33,074 nt of DNA. Source: SLRI01 sp036796215 (GTDB lineage: Bacteria; Pseudomonadota; Alphaproteobacteria; Geminicoccales; Geminicoccaceae). The DNA lies in NCBI GenBank assembly GCA_036796215.1, contig DAIRDJ010000032.1:1-33074 (forward strand). Reading direction: 5' to 3'. The stretch's first letter is position 1. The number at the start of each line of letters is the position of its first letter. Under the pieces are notes generated by a model. That model had not been told where the DNA came from and searched no databases. It saw only the letters and a program-made list of their open reading frames with translations. The position numbers and the translations under genes are program-made. Positions 16,348 to 23,532 of this stretch are shown in pieces.

Positions 16348-16587
16348 ATGACTGAAGCGACGGCGCGGTATCACATCAACCTCTTCTGGTCGGCCGAGGA
16401 TGGCTGCTGGGTCGCCGACTTGCCCGACCGCCGCTTCTGCTCCGCCTTCGGCGACAGCCCCGAAGCGGCGGTGCGCGAGGTGCAGGTGGCGGTGCAGGCC
16501 TGGCTGGCCAGCGCCCGCGAGCACGGCGACCCGATCTCTGAGCCCCGCTACCGCCCGGCCATCTTCGCTAGGCGAGCGGTGGCGTGA
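16348..16587 (+). CDS. HicB-family antitoxin-like protein (orphan)
   Basis: A 79-residue protein with the HicB fold: strand YHINLFWSAEDGCWVADLPD, the CSAFGDSPEAAVREVQVAVQAWLASAREHG helix and a Pro-rich end EPRYRPA. The pattern W-x-A-D-L-P followed by G-x-[ST]-x-x-E-A is diagnostic of the HicB/DUF1902 group. In TA modules HicB blocks the RNase HicA. No HicA lies upstream or downstream, so it may be a solitary member or a remnant. There is no added DNA-binding domain. The ribosome site is weak. Its TGA stop overlaps the ATG of a tiny ORF. Confidence 0.75.
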   Translation: MTEATARYHINLFWSAEDGCWVADLPDRRFCSAFGDSPEAAVREVQVAVQAWLASAREHGDPISEPRYRPAIFARRAVA

Positions 16588-16652
16588 TGGAGAAAGGACC
16601 GAGTTTAGGACGCGAGCACCGGCGCAGAAACCGCCGACCAATCCAAAGGTAA
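16587..16652 (+). CDS. Possible 21-residue basic peptide coupled to HicB
   Basis: The HicB stop and a new start share bases (TGATG). The frame encodes 21 residues, MEKGPSLGREHRRRNRRPIQR, seven of which are Arg. It does not resemble HicA. It runs into the tail of palindrome copy 2. It could be a chance frame; only the overlap and the basic composition argue for it. Confidence 0.2.
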   Translation: MEKGPSLGREHRRRNRRPIQR

Positions 16653-16684
16653 CGGTGGGGCGCGGGGAGGGTCACCCTCCCCGC
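16643..16684 (-). repeat. Bipartite palindrome, copy 2 (terminator-like, after ribA)
   Basis: Arms GCGGGGAGGGT and ACCCTCCCCGC around one base (16662-16684). On the minus strand the tail GCCCCACCGTTACCTTTGG follows (16661 down to 16643). It lies 14 bp after the ribA stop in the ribA direction and lies between the convergent HicB and ribA genes, so it may end both. Confidence 0.65.
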
Positions 16685-16698
16685 ATTCTCCTGCCTTG

Positions 16699-17802
16699 CT
16701 ACGCGGCGCCGCGGCGGCCGAGGGTGGTTAGGCCGAGGAGGTGGCCGCTTCTTCGGGCTTTGGTTTCGAGGTAGAAGCGGTTGTGGGTGTTGGCGGCGAA
16801 GCTGTGCTCGACCCGCTCGTCGACATCGATGCCGTGCCGGGCGAGCTGCTCCACCTTGTCCGGGTTGTTGGTCATCAGCTTGACGACCGAAAAATCGAGC
16901 CGCTGCAGCATGGTGGCCGCGGCGAGGAAGTCGCGCTCGTCGGGCTCGAAGCCCAGATGCGTGTTGGCGTCGACGGTGTCGATGCCGGTGTCCTGGAGGC
17001 TGTAGGCGCGAAGCTTGTTGACGAGGCCGATGCCGCGGCCCTCTTGCGCCATGTAGAGCAGGATGCCGCCGCCGGCCTCGTCCATGCGCTGAATGGCGCC
17101 TTTGAGCTGCTCACCGCAATCACAGCGCATCGAGCCGAAGAGATCGCCCGTGAAACACTCGGAATGGATCCGGCAGAGCGGGCTCGTCATGCGCTCGGGC
17201 TCACCGACCAGAATGGCGTAATGCTGCGGTCCGCCGAGTTTGGAGCGAAAGGCGACGAAGCGGGTGGTCGCAGCGTCAGCCAGCGGCACCTTGGCCTCCG
17301 TGATCCGCTCGAGCGAGCGCGCGGCCGCGGCACGGAAGGCCATGATGGTCGCAGCGTCGAGGCTGACGGCGGACCCCTCGTCGACGATGATGCTCGCCGG
17401 CAGGAGGTTGGCGATCTTGCAGAGCTCGACCGCGGCGACGTCGATCAGCGAGCCCGCCGAGGTCGGCACCACCCCGGCGATCGCCTCGACAATGCGGGTC
17501 GGATCGGCAAGGGCACGAACCCGTTCGACCGTGACGTCGGCCGGCAGGGCGAGACGCACCGCTTTCGGTCCTGCTGCCCGGATGCCGAGGGCGGCCGCAC
17601 GCCTTGCGCTCAGGACGAGCAACAGCCCGCCAGTTGCCGCGATCAGTGCCGCCAGCCGTGCGTCGTCGACGCCTTCCAGGGCCAAGATCGCCTCGGTTCG
17701 ATCCTGAGCGGCGATGCGACAGGCGAGCCCGCCGCGCAGGTAGCGTTCCGCTGCCGCGACCTTGATGAAATCCTGGAAACCGGGTTCAAGACATTCCGAC
17801 AT
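16699..17802 (-). CDS. ribA: GTP cyclohydrolase II with degenerate N-terminal domain
   Basis: Opens the imidazole ring of GTP to the first riboflavin precursor. The 367 residues split into an N-terminal RibB-like region (about 1-175) that lacks the usual acidic catalytic motifs, and a C-terminal RibA domain. Zinc ligands Cys216, Cys227 and Cys229 lie in CFTGDLFGSMRCDCGEQ; the catalytic stretch is LLYMAQEGRGIGLVNKL, then LGFEPDERDF and LMTNNPDK. Only the cyclohydrolase activity is expected. It is divergent from the MDR-dehydrogenase gene over 198 bp; no FMN riboswitch is seen there. Given that neighbour and a pterin-synthase homologue, it may feed a pathway other than riboflavin. Confidence 0.9.
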   Translation of the reverse strand: MSECLEPGFQDFIKVAAAERYLRGGLACRIAAQDRTEAILALEGVDDARLAALIAATGGLLLVLSARRAAALGIRAAGPKAVRLALPADVTVERVRALADPTRIVEAIAGVVPTSAGSLIDVAAVELCKIANLLPASIIVDEGSAVSLDAATIMAFRAAAARSLERITEAKVPLADAATTRFVAFRSKLGGPQHYAILVGEPERMTSPLCRIHSECFTGDLFGSMRCDCGEQLKGAIQRMDEAGGGILLYMAQEGRGIGLVNKLRAYSLQDTGIDTVDANTHLGFEPDERDFLAAATMLQRLDFSVVKLMTNNPDKVEQLARHGIDVDERVEHSFAANTHNRFYLETKARRSGHLLGLTTLGRRGAA

Positions 17803-18000
17803 CGAGCCCTCTTCGGGAGATTATTCGTTGCAAGCCGCTGGTATTACGTCGACCGGGCCCGCTTCGTTTACGAGACGCTGCCGATCTCATCGTATTCCAA
17901 ACCTAGGGGTGACGGGTCTGTTTGCCAGCGTGGGCCGGCGCTGTCACGCGTCGCGGCGGCTTTTGGCCCCCTCGGCGCACAGTTGCCGACAGCTTGCCGC

Positions 18001-18987
18001 ATGAGAATCGATGCTAAAGCGTATTGGGTTATCGCTCCAGATCGCGGCGAGATCCGCGACGAAGCAGTTGGTTCGCCGGGCCCGAACGACGTTCTGGTCC
18101 GCACCCGTTATTCCGGCATCAGCCGCGGCACCGAAGCCCTCGTCGCCCGGGGCCGGGTGCCGGTTTCGCAAGCCAGCGCCATGCGCTGCCCGTTCCAGGC
18201 GGGCGACTTTCCCTTTCCGGTCAAATATGGCTATTGCAACGTGGGGGTGGTCGAGGCCGGGCCTGCGGCCCTTGGCGGCCGTCGGGTCTTCTGCCTCTTT
18301 CCGCACCAGGATCGCTATGTCGTGCCGGCGGCGGCGGTGCAGCCCTTGCCCGACGCCTTGAGCGACCGGCGCGCGGTGCTCACCGCCAATCTGGAGACGG
18401 CCCTCAATGCCATTTGGGACGCGTCCCTGCTGCCGGGCGAGCGGGTCGTCGTCATCGGTGCCGGGGTCGTCGGCTGCCTGATCGCCCGGCTCGCGGTGCA
18501 GCTGCCGGGGACCGAGGTGACGCTGGTCGACATCGATCCGGCGAAGGCCGGGATCGCCGCAGCCCTCGCCGTGCCGTTTCGCACCACGCTCGAGGACCAG
18601 CCGCCGGCGGATTGCGTCTTCAACGCCGCCGCCGCACCCGAAGCCCTCGTCGGTGCCCTCGCAGTTGCCGGGTTCGAGGCGCGCATCGTCGAGGTCAGCT
18701 GGTACGGCGACCGCCCCGTGCCGCTGCCGCTGGGCGAAGCCTTCCACAGTCGCCGGCTGAAGCTCGTGGGCTCGCAGGTCGGCAGCGTCGCCCCGGCCAT
18801 GCGCCCACGCTTCGGCCACGCGCGGCGCCTTGCCAAGGCGATGGATATCCTCGCCGCCGACGATCGTCTTGAAGCCCTGCTCGACAGTGAGACGGCGTTC
18901 GCAGCGCTGCCGGAAGCCTTGCCGCGACTGCTGGCAGGCGGTGGCCTCTGCCACCTCGTGGTCTACCCGGAAGATGCGGGTGGCTGA
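18001..18987 (+). CDS. Zinc-less MDR-family dehydrogenase
   Basis: A 328-residue medium-chain dehydrogenase/reductase. N-terminal half: the entry VLVRTRYSGISRGTE, as in BchC/threonine-dehydrogenase-like proteins, and KYGYCNVGVVEAG where zinc enzymes have the GHE motif; the catalytic Cys/His/Glu zinc set is not evident. C-terminal half: Rossmann motif VVIGAGVVGCLIARLAVQL (about residues 151-169), with Asp in VTLVDIDPAK suggesting NAD. A full-length member of the family. It precedes the pterin-synthase homologue by 92 bp and is divergent to ribA. The pairing suggests reduction or oxidation of a GTP-derived pterin-like compound (inference). The substrate is unknown. Confidence 0.75.
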   Translation: MRIDAKAYWVIAPDRGEIRDEAVGSPGPNDVLVRTRYSGISRGTEALVARGRVPVSQASAMRCPFQAGDFPFPVKYGYCNVGVVEAGPAALGGRRVFCLFPHQDRYVVPAAAVQPLPDALSDRRAVLTANLETALNAIWDASLLPGERVVVIGAGVVGCLIARLAVQLPGTEVTLVDIDPAKAGIAAALAVPFRTTLEDQPPADCVFNAAAAPEALVGALAVAGFEARIVEVSWYGDRPVPLPLGEAFHSRRLKLVGSQVGSVAPAMRPRFGHARRLAKAMDILAADDRLEALLDSETAFAALPEALPRLLAGGGLCHLVVYPEDAGG

Positions 18988-19079
18988 TCGACGCCGGCTG
19001 GCGCATACGGGCTGGATCACCGGCCTCGAGCGGCCCATCTTGCCGGTGACGTTAGCGAGCAACTCCAGGAGCGACGGTG

Positions 19080-19478
19080 ATGTTCAGGGTTCGGGTGCGC
19101 GACCGCATGATGATCGCGCACAGCTTCAAGGGCGAGGTCTTCGGCCCGGCGCAGGCGCTGCATGGCGCCACCTTCGTGGTCGATGTCGAGTTCAGCCGGC
19201 ATGATGTGAACGACGACAACATCGTGGTCGATATCGGCCGGGCGATCGACCAGCTGAAGGCGATCCTGGCCGATCTCAACTACAAGAACCTCGACGAGAT
19301 CGCCGCCTTCAAGGACCAGAACACGACGACCGAGTTCCTCGCCCGGCATGTTTTCGAGCGGATGCGCCATGCCATCGCCGCGGGCCGGCTCGGCCCCGGC
19401 AGCGAGGCGCTGGCCGGCCTCAAGGTCGAGCTCGCCGAGAGCGACGTCGCCTGGGCGAGCTACGAAGCCGCCCTTTGA
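19080..19478 (+). CDS. 6-pyruvoyl-tetrahydropterin synthase/QueD-like protein, degenerate active site
   Basis: A 132-residue T-fold protein of the PTPS/6-carboxytetrahydropterin synthase family. The start FRVRVRDRMMIAHSFKG and the DVEFSRHDVNDDNIVVDIGRAIDQLKAILADLNYKNLDE segment (standard D-F-x-x-L-K-like block) fit. The usual zinc site is His plus HGH; here His14 and His28 (ALHGATF) remain, but the third ligand is Ala30, and the catalytic Cys preceding HGH is absent. The Glu of the C-terminal substrate clamp is plausibly in VELAESD. The enzyme activity may thus be changed. ATG 19080 has AGGAG; GTG lies one codon earlier. It lies downstream of the MDR gene. Confidence 0.75.
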   Translation: MFRVRVRDRMMIAHSFKGEVFGPAQALHGATFVVDVEFSRHDVNDDNIVVDIGRAIDQLKAILADLNYKNLDEIAAFKDQNTTTEFLARHVFERMRHAIAAGRLGPGSEALAGLKVELAESDVAWASYEAAL

Positions 19479-19482
19479 GCCG

Positions 19483-19519
19483 GCAAGGCGCACGCCGGGA
19501 CCCCGCAAGGCGCACGCCG
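19483..19519 (+). repeat. Short direct repeat after the PTPS-like gene
   Basis: GCAAGGCGCACGCCG occurs twice (19483-19497 and 19505-19519) with a 22-bp period, within the 156-bp gap to cysQ. No protein frame or known element accounts for it. Confidence 0.5.
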
Positions 19520-19634
19520 AGGCAAACGTGCGGCGCCTTCTCGCTTGTTCGCGCGGGCTCGGGCCGGTAGGCAACCGGGCGTGGTCGAGCCGCGGCCGCG
19601 CCCCAGTCCTCGACCACTGCCCGAAGGTCGCCCC

Positions 19635-20408
19635 ATGTCCATCGTCCCCGACCGCTTGCTCGCAGACCTCCTGGCCCTGGCCGATGCCGCAGGCGCCGAG
19701 ATCATGCGCCATTATCACGCGGGCACGGAGGTCACCGAGAAGGCCGACAGGTCGCCGGTGACGGCGGCCGACGAGGCCGGCGAGGCGATCATCCTCGAGG
19801 GCCTGGCGCGGCTGACGCCAAAGATCCCGGTGGTGGCCGAGGAGGCGGTGGCCGCGGGCCGCATCCCGAGCGTGGGCGAGGGCCCCTTCTGGCTGGTCGA
19901 TCCCCTGGATGGGACCAAGGAGTTCATCCAGAAGCGCGGCGAGTTCACGGTCAATATCGGCCTTGTCGAGGATCGGCTGCCGGTCATCGGTGTCGTGGTG
20001 GCACCGGCCATCGACACCGCCTGGTGGGGGGCTGTGGGGCATGGGGCGATGCGCCGCAAGGCCGGCGTGGTCGAGCGCATCGCGGTACGTGAAGCAGCCC
20101 CGGCCGGCGGGCTGGTCGCGGTCGCCAGCCGCTCGCATCGCGATGCCGAGACCGATGCCTGGCTCACCGCGCACGGCATCACCGAGACCATGTCTTGCGG
20201 CAGCTCGCTCAAGTTCTGCGCCGTGGCCGAGGGGCGGGCCGATGTCTACCCGCGCTTCGGACGGACGATGGAGTGGGACACCGCCGCCGGCCATGCCGTG
20301 CTGCGGGCGGCGGGTGGCGAGGTGGTGACCACGACGGGCGAGCCCTTTCGCTACGCCAAGCGGGATTTCGCCAATGACGGCGGCTTCATCGCCCGCGCGC
20401 ATGGCTGA
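19635..20408 (+). CDS. cysQ: 3'(2'),5'-bisphosphate nucleotidase
   Basis: Hydrolyses adenosine 3',5'-bisphosphate (by-product of sulfate activation) to AMP; an Mg-dependent, lithium-sensitive type phosphatase of 257 residues. Motifs: SPVTAADEAGEAIILEGL, VAEEAV (metal Glu), the signature DPLDGTKEFIQKRGEFTVNIGLVED (about residues 91-115), and WDTAAGHAVLRAAGG near the end. The start at 19635 is the natural beginning; upstream codons of the same frame are low-complexity Pro/Arg. No sulfate-reduction genes adjoin, but metZ lies 1.3 kb downstream on the same strand. The next gene begins 18 bp after its stop. Confidence 0.93.
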   Translation: MSIVPDRLLADLLALADAAGAEIMRHYHAGTEVTEKADRSPVTAADEAGEAIILEGLARLTPKIPVVAEEAVAAGRIPSVGEGPFWLVDPLDGTKEFIQKRGEFTVNIGLVEDRLPVIGVVVAPAIDTAWWGAVGHGAMRRKAGVVERIAVREAAPAGGLVAVASRSHRDAETDAWLTAHGITETMSCGSSLKFCAVAEGRADVYPRFGRTMEWDTAAGHAVLRAAGGEVVTTTGEPFRYAKRDFANDGGFIARAHG

Positions 20409-20426
20409 CGCCCAGCCTTGCCGCTG

Positions 20427-21479
20427 ATGGCGGGGCTCGCCTTCGCCGCCCGGCTGCTCCGCCAGCTGCCCGCCGAGACCGCGCACGATCTGGCGATCCG
20501 TGCCCTGCCATTGGCGCCGCGCCTGAAGCTCGCCGTCCCGCCCGGCCTCGGCGTTCGCCTCGCCGGTCTCGATCTCGCCCATCCCTTGGGCTTGGCCGCC
20601 GGCTTCGACAAGAACGCCCAAGCGCTCGGCGGTCTCGCCCGGCTGGGCTTCGCCTTCATCGAGGCCGGCACCGTCACCCCTCGGCCACAGCCCGGCAACC
20701 CCAAGCCGCGGCTCTTTCGCCTCGAAGAGGATAGGGCGATCATCAACCGCATGGGGTTCAACAATGCCGGGCTCGAGGCTTTCGCCGACCGGCTCGCGTC
20801 GCGCCCCCGCGCTGTCGTGATCGGTGCGAATATCGGCATCAACAAGGACGAGGCCGCGCCTCGGGCCGCCTATGCCAAAGGTGCCGACCGGCTCCTGCCG
20901 CTTGCCGACTATCTCACGGTCAACGTCTCCTCGCCCAACACGCCGGGGCTGCGCGATCTGCAGGAGAAGCGGGCGCTGACCGGCGTGCTGGAGGCGGTGA
21001 CCGCGGCTCGGGCGCGGCATGTCGAGGCCGGCGGCCCGCGGCGGCCGATCCTTCTCAAGGTCGCCCCCGATCTCGACGACGCGGCAGCGCTCGCCATCGT
21101 CGATGCCGCGGTCGATGCCGCGATCGATGGCTTGATCGTCTCGAACACGACGATCGAGCGGCCGCTGGACCTCACCAGTGCGGCGCGGCACGAAGCCGGC
21201 GGCCTCAGCGGCCGGCCGCTCTTTGCAGCCTCGACCCGGCTGCTCGCCCTGATGGCCGGTCATGCCGAAGGCCGGCTCGCGTTTATCGGGGTGGGCGGCA
21301 TCGGCTCCGGGGCGGACGCCTATGCCAAGATCCGCGCCGGCGCCACGGCGCTGCAGCTCTATACGGCCTTCGTCTACGAGGGACCGGGGATCATTCAGCG
21401 CATCCTCGACGAACTGGCCGCATGCCTCATGCGCGACGGGTTCGCGGATGTGACAGCGGCCGTCGGGGTAGGACCTTGA
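20427..21479 (+). CDS. pyrD: Dihydroorotate dehydrogenase (quinone), class 2
   Basis: Fourth step of pyrimidine synthesis, oxidising dihydroorotate with quinone at the inner membrane. The 350 residues include an N-terminal amphipathic helix (AARLLRQLPAETAHDLAIRAL) typical of class 2. Further motifs: NPLGLAAG-like HPLGLAAGFDKNAQA, the GTVTPRPQPGNPKPRLFRL block, NRMGFNNAG, VNVSSPNTPGLRDLQ, LKVAPDLDD, GLIVSNTTIERP and GVGGIGSGADAYAKIRAGA. ATG 20427 is taken as start; TTG at 20418 is also in frame. It follows cysQ by 18 bp, so the pair is probably one unit. Confidence 0.95.
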   Translation: MAGLAFAARLLRQLPAETAHDLAIRALPLAPRLKLAVPPGLGVRLAGLDLAHPLGLAAGFDKNAQALGGLARLGFAFIEAGTVTPRPQPGNPKPRLFRLEEDRAIINRMGFNNAGLEAFADRLASRPRAVVIGANIGINKDEAAPRAAYAKGADRLLPLADYLTVNVSSPNTPGLRDLQEKRALTGVLEAVTAARARHVEAGGPRRPILLKVAPDLDDAAALAIVDAAVDAAIDGLIVSNTTIERPLDLTSAARHEAGGLSGRPLFAASTRLLALMAGHAEGRLAFIGVGGIGSGADAYAKIRAGATALQLYTAFVYEGPGIIQRILDELAACLMRDGFADVTAAVGVGP

Positions 21480-21501
21480 TCGCCACACACATCCTCGCTG
21501 C

Positions 21502-21530
21502 TTGACAGCCGGTAGATCGGGGCCTACCCG
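21502..21530 (+). promoter_or_regulatory. Candidate sigma-70-type promoter for metZ
   Basis: TTGACA at 21502-21507, then a 17-bp spacer and TACCCG at 21525-21530 as a weak -10. Transcription would begin near 21536, just before the first paired base of the riboswitch (21538), which supports the assignment. Confidence 0.55.
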
Positions 21531-21537
21531 CTGCGGT

Positions 21538-21596
21538 CGTGGTGATTTGAGCCGGTCGGCTTGCGGGCCACGTTAAACATGCCGCTAAAAGACCGG
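21538..21596 (+). ncRNA. SAM-II riboswitch (metX/metZ leader type)
   Basis: S-adenosylmethionine-binding aptamer of the H-type pseudoknot class. Stem P1 is CGTGG (21538-21542) with CCACG (21568-21572). Conserved loop bases TGATTTGA follow the first strand. The pseudoknot pairs CCGGTC (21552-21557) with GACCGG (21591-21596), and the conserved CGTTAAAC and CGCTAAAA blocks lie between. It precedes metZ, and an intrinsic terminator (21607-21632) follows. High SAM is expected to switch off metZ. Confidence 0.92.
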
Positions 21597-21606
21597 GTGC
21601 CGTGTG

Positions 21607-21638
21607 AGCCCTGGTCCGAGTCGACCGGGGCTTTTTCT
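21607..21638 (+). terminator. Intrinsic terminator controlled by the SAM-II riboswitch
   Basis: Stem AGCCCTGGTC (21607-21616) pairs with GACCGGGGCT (21623-21632, one G-U pair) around loop CGAGTC, then a T-rich run TTTTCT. The aptamer's 3' strand GACCGGG (21591-21597) can instead pair with CCTGGTC (21610-21616), breaking the terminator. Thus SAM binding frees the terminator. Confidence 0.85.
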
Positions 21639-21653
21639 GTTGGGGCGACGGTC

Positions 21654-22838
21654 ATGTCGGGACGAGACGAGGCAGGCTGGCGGCTGGAGACGCGGTTGGT
21701 GCAGGGGGCCCTGGACCGGTCGCACCACGGCGAGACCTCCGAGGCGCTCTATCTCACCTCGGGCTTCGTCTACGACCGGGCCGGCGACGCCGAGGATCGC
21801 TTCAAGGATCGGGCACCCGGCTTCATGTACAGCCGCTACGGCAACCCGACGGTGGCCACCTTCGAGGCGAGGCTGGCGGCGATCGAGGGGGCCGAGGCGT
21901 GTTGTGCGGTGAGCTCCGGCATGGCGGCGGTGCATGCCGCCCTGATGTGCCGGCTGAAGCGGGGTGACCGGGTGGTGGCCGCCCGGGCGCTGTTCGGCTC
22001 CTGTCGCTACATCATCGGCGACATCCTGCCGCGGTTCGGGATCGAGGCGGTCTTCGTCGATGGTGCCGACCTCGATGCCTGGCGGGTGGCCTTGGCCGAG
22101 CCCACGGCGATGGTCTTTTTCGAGACCCCCTCGAACCCGACGCTCTCGCTGGTCGACATCGCCGCCGTGGCCGAGCTCGCGCACAAGGCCGGGGCCGAGG
22201 TCGTGGTCGACAACGTCTTCTCCACGCCACTCCTGCAGCGGCCATTGGCACTCGGGGCCGACATCGTCGTCTATTCAGCGACCAAGCATATCGACGGCCA
22301 GGGCCGGTGTCTGGGTGGTGCCGTGCTCGGCACGCAGCGCTTCCGCGACGAGGTGCTGCACCCCTATCTCAAGCACACGGGCCCGAGCCTCAGCCCGTTC
22401 AACGCCTGGCTGCTGCTGAAGGGCCTCGAGACCCTGCCGCTTCGGGTCGGCCAGCAGTGCCGCTCGGCCGAGCGGCTGGCGCAGCATCTCGAGGCCCACC
22501 CCAGAGTTCGCCGCGTGCTCTATCCGGGCCTCGAAAGCCATCCGCACCATGAGCTGGCGAGGCGGCAGATGCAGGCGGGCTCGACGCTCCTCGCGTTTTA
22601 TGTGGGGGGTGGCAAGGACCGCGCGTTCGAGGTGCTGAACCGGCTGCGGCTGATCGCGATCTCCAACAATCTCGGCGATGCCAAGAGCCTGGTGACCCAC
22701 CCGGCCACCACGACGCATTCCAAGCTGCCGGCCGAGGAGCGCGCCACCCTCGGCATCGATGACGACCTGATCCGGCTTTCGGTCGGGCTCGAGCATGTCG
22801 ATGATCTGATCGAGGATCTGGAGCGGGCGCTCGCTTGA
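21654..22838 (+). CDS. metZ: O-succinylhomoserine sulfhydrylase
   Basis: PLP enzyme making homocysteine from O-succinylhomoserine and sulfide in methionine synthesis. 394 residues, Cys/Met-metabolism fold. Motifs: LTSGFVYDRAGDAEDRF, YSRYGNPTV, CCAVSSGMAAVHAAL, FFETPSNPTLSLVDI, and PLP Lys211 in YSATKHIDGQGRCLGGAVLG, the MetZ-type version of the lysine block; SLVTHPATTTHSKLP near the end. The start at ATG 21654 lies after the riboswitch terminator; earlier in-frame codons fall within the leader RNA. It is under SAM-II control and is followed 59 bp later by a HAD hydrolase. Confidence 0.93.
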   Translation: MSGRDEAGWRLETRLVQGALDRSHHGETSEALYLTSGFVYDRAGDAEDRFKDRAPGFMYSRYGNPTVATFEARLAAIEGAEACCAVSSGMAAVHAALMCRLKRGDRVVAARALFGSCRYIIGDILPRFGIEAVFVDGADLDAWRVALAEPTAMVFFETPSNPTLSLVDIAAVAELAHKAGAEVVVDNVFSTPLLQRPLALGADIVVYSATKHIDGQGRCLGGAVLGTQRFRDEVLHPYLKHTGPSLSPFNAWLLLKGLETLPLRVGQQCRSAERLAQHLEAHPRVRRVLYPGLESHPHHELARRQMQAGSTLLAFYVGGGKDRAFEVLNRLRLIAISNNLGDAKSLVTHPATTTHSKLPAEERATLGIDDDLIRLSVGLEHVDDLIEDLERALA

Positions 22839-22897
22839 CCCGGCCGCATCCTGGTCGCCAGAAGGGGCATTCGCAGTAGTGAAGGAAGGCAGGACGG

Positions 22898-23527
22898 ATG
22901 GCCAAGACCGAGGCTGCGATCGAGCTCGTGCTCTTCGATCTGGGTGGGGTGCTGATCGACTGGGAGCCGCGCCGGCTCTATCGCAAGATATTCGCCGATG
23001 AGGCGGCCATGGAGGCGTTCCTGGGCACCGTCTGCACGCCTGCCTGGAACCTCGAACTCGATCGCGGCCGGCCGTTCGCCGAGGGCGTGGCCGAGCTGGT
23101 CGAGCGCCATCCCGACCAGCGGGCCGCGATCGAGGCCTATCAGGTGCGCTGGATCGAGATGATCGGCGGGCCGATCGACCCGACGGTGAGCCTGCTCGAG
23201 GACCTGAAGACGCACGGCCGCGCACTTCGCGCCCTCACCAACTGGTCGGCCGAGACCTTTCCGCTCGTCCGCCACGATCCGGCTTATGGCTTTCTCGACC
23301 ATTTCGAGACGATCTACGTCTCGGGCGAGCTCGGCATGATCAAGCCCGAGGACGACATCTTCCACCATGTGCTCGATGATGTCGGCATGGCGGCCGAGCG
23401 GATCCTCTTCATCGACGACTCAGCAAAAAATATCGCCACCGCCGACCGGCTCGGCTTTGCCACCCACCAGTTCGCCTCGCCGGCCGGGCTCGAGGCCGAG
23501 CTGCGCCGCCGGGCACTTGTGGATTGA
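22898..23527 (+). CDS. HAD-superfamily hydrolase (YihX/haloacid dehalogenase-like)
   Basis: A 209-residue phosphatase-like protein with all HAD motifs: nucleophile Asp in VLFDLGGVLIDW (about residues 11-22; this has a second-position Gly where phosphatases usually have Asp), motif II Thr/Asn in LRALTNWSAETF, motif III Lys in LGMIKPEDDIFHHVL, and motif IV in ILFIDDSAKNIATA. The DLGGV-type motif and helical cap (residues about 20-90) resemble YihX (alpha-glucose-1-phosphate phosphatase) and haloacid-dehalogenase relatives. Good ribosome site GAAGGAAGG. Its stop nearly meets the penicillin acylase gene (5 bp gap), so the two are co-transcribed. Confidence 0.88.
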   Translation: MAKTEAAIELVLFDLGGVLIDWEPRRLYRKIFADEAAMEAFLGTVCTPAWNLELDRGRPFAEGVAELVERHPDQRAAIEAYQVRWIEMIGGPIDPTVSLLEDLKTHGRALRALTNWSAETFPLVRHDPAYGFLDHFETIYVSGELGMIKPEDDIFHHVLDDVGMAAERILFIDDSAKNIATADRLGFATHQFASPAGLEAELRRRALVD

Positions 23528-23532
23528 GAGCC

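Noticed and set aside
17803..18000. FMN riboswitch upstream of ribA
   Set aside because: The conserved RFN-element blocks are not seen in the 198-bp divergent region.
16741..18000. N-terminal extension of the MDR dehydrogenase frame back through ribA
   Set aside because: It would run antisense through the whole ribA gene; the natural start at 18001 opens directly on the dehydrogenase domain.
19017..21488. Long minus-strand open frame opposite the PTPS-like gene, cysQ and pyrD
   Set aside because: Third-position G/C bias in this genome keeps antisense frames open; there are no domains, and all three plus-strand genes are well supported.
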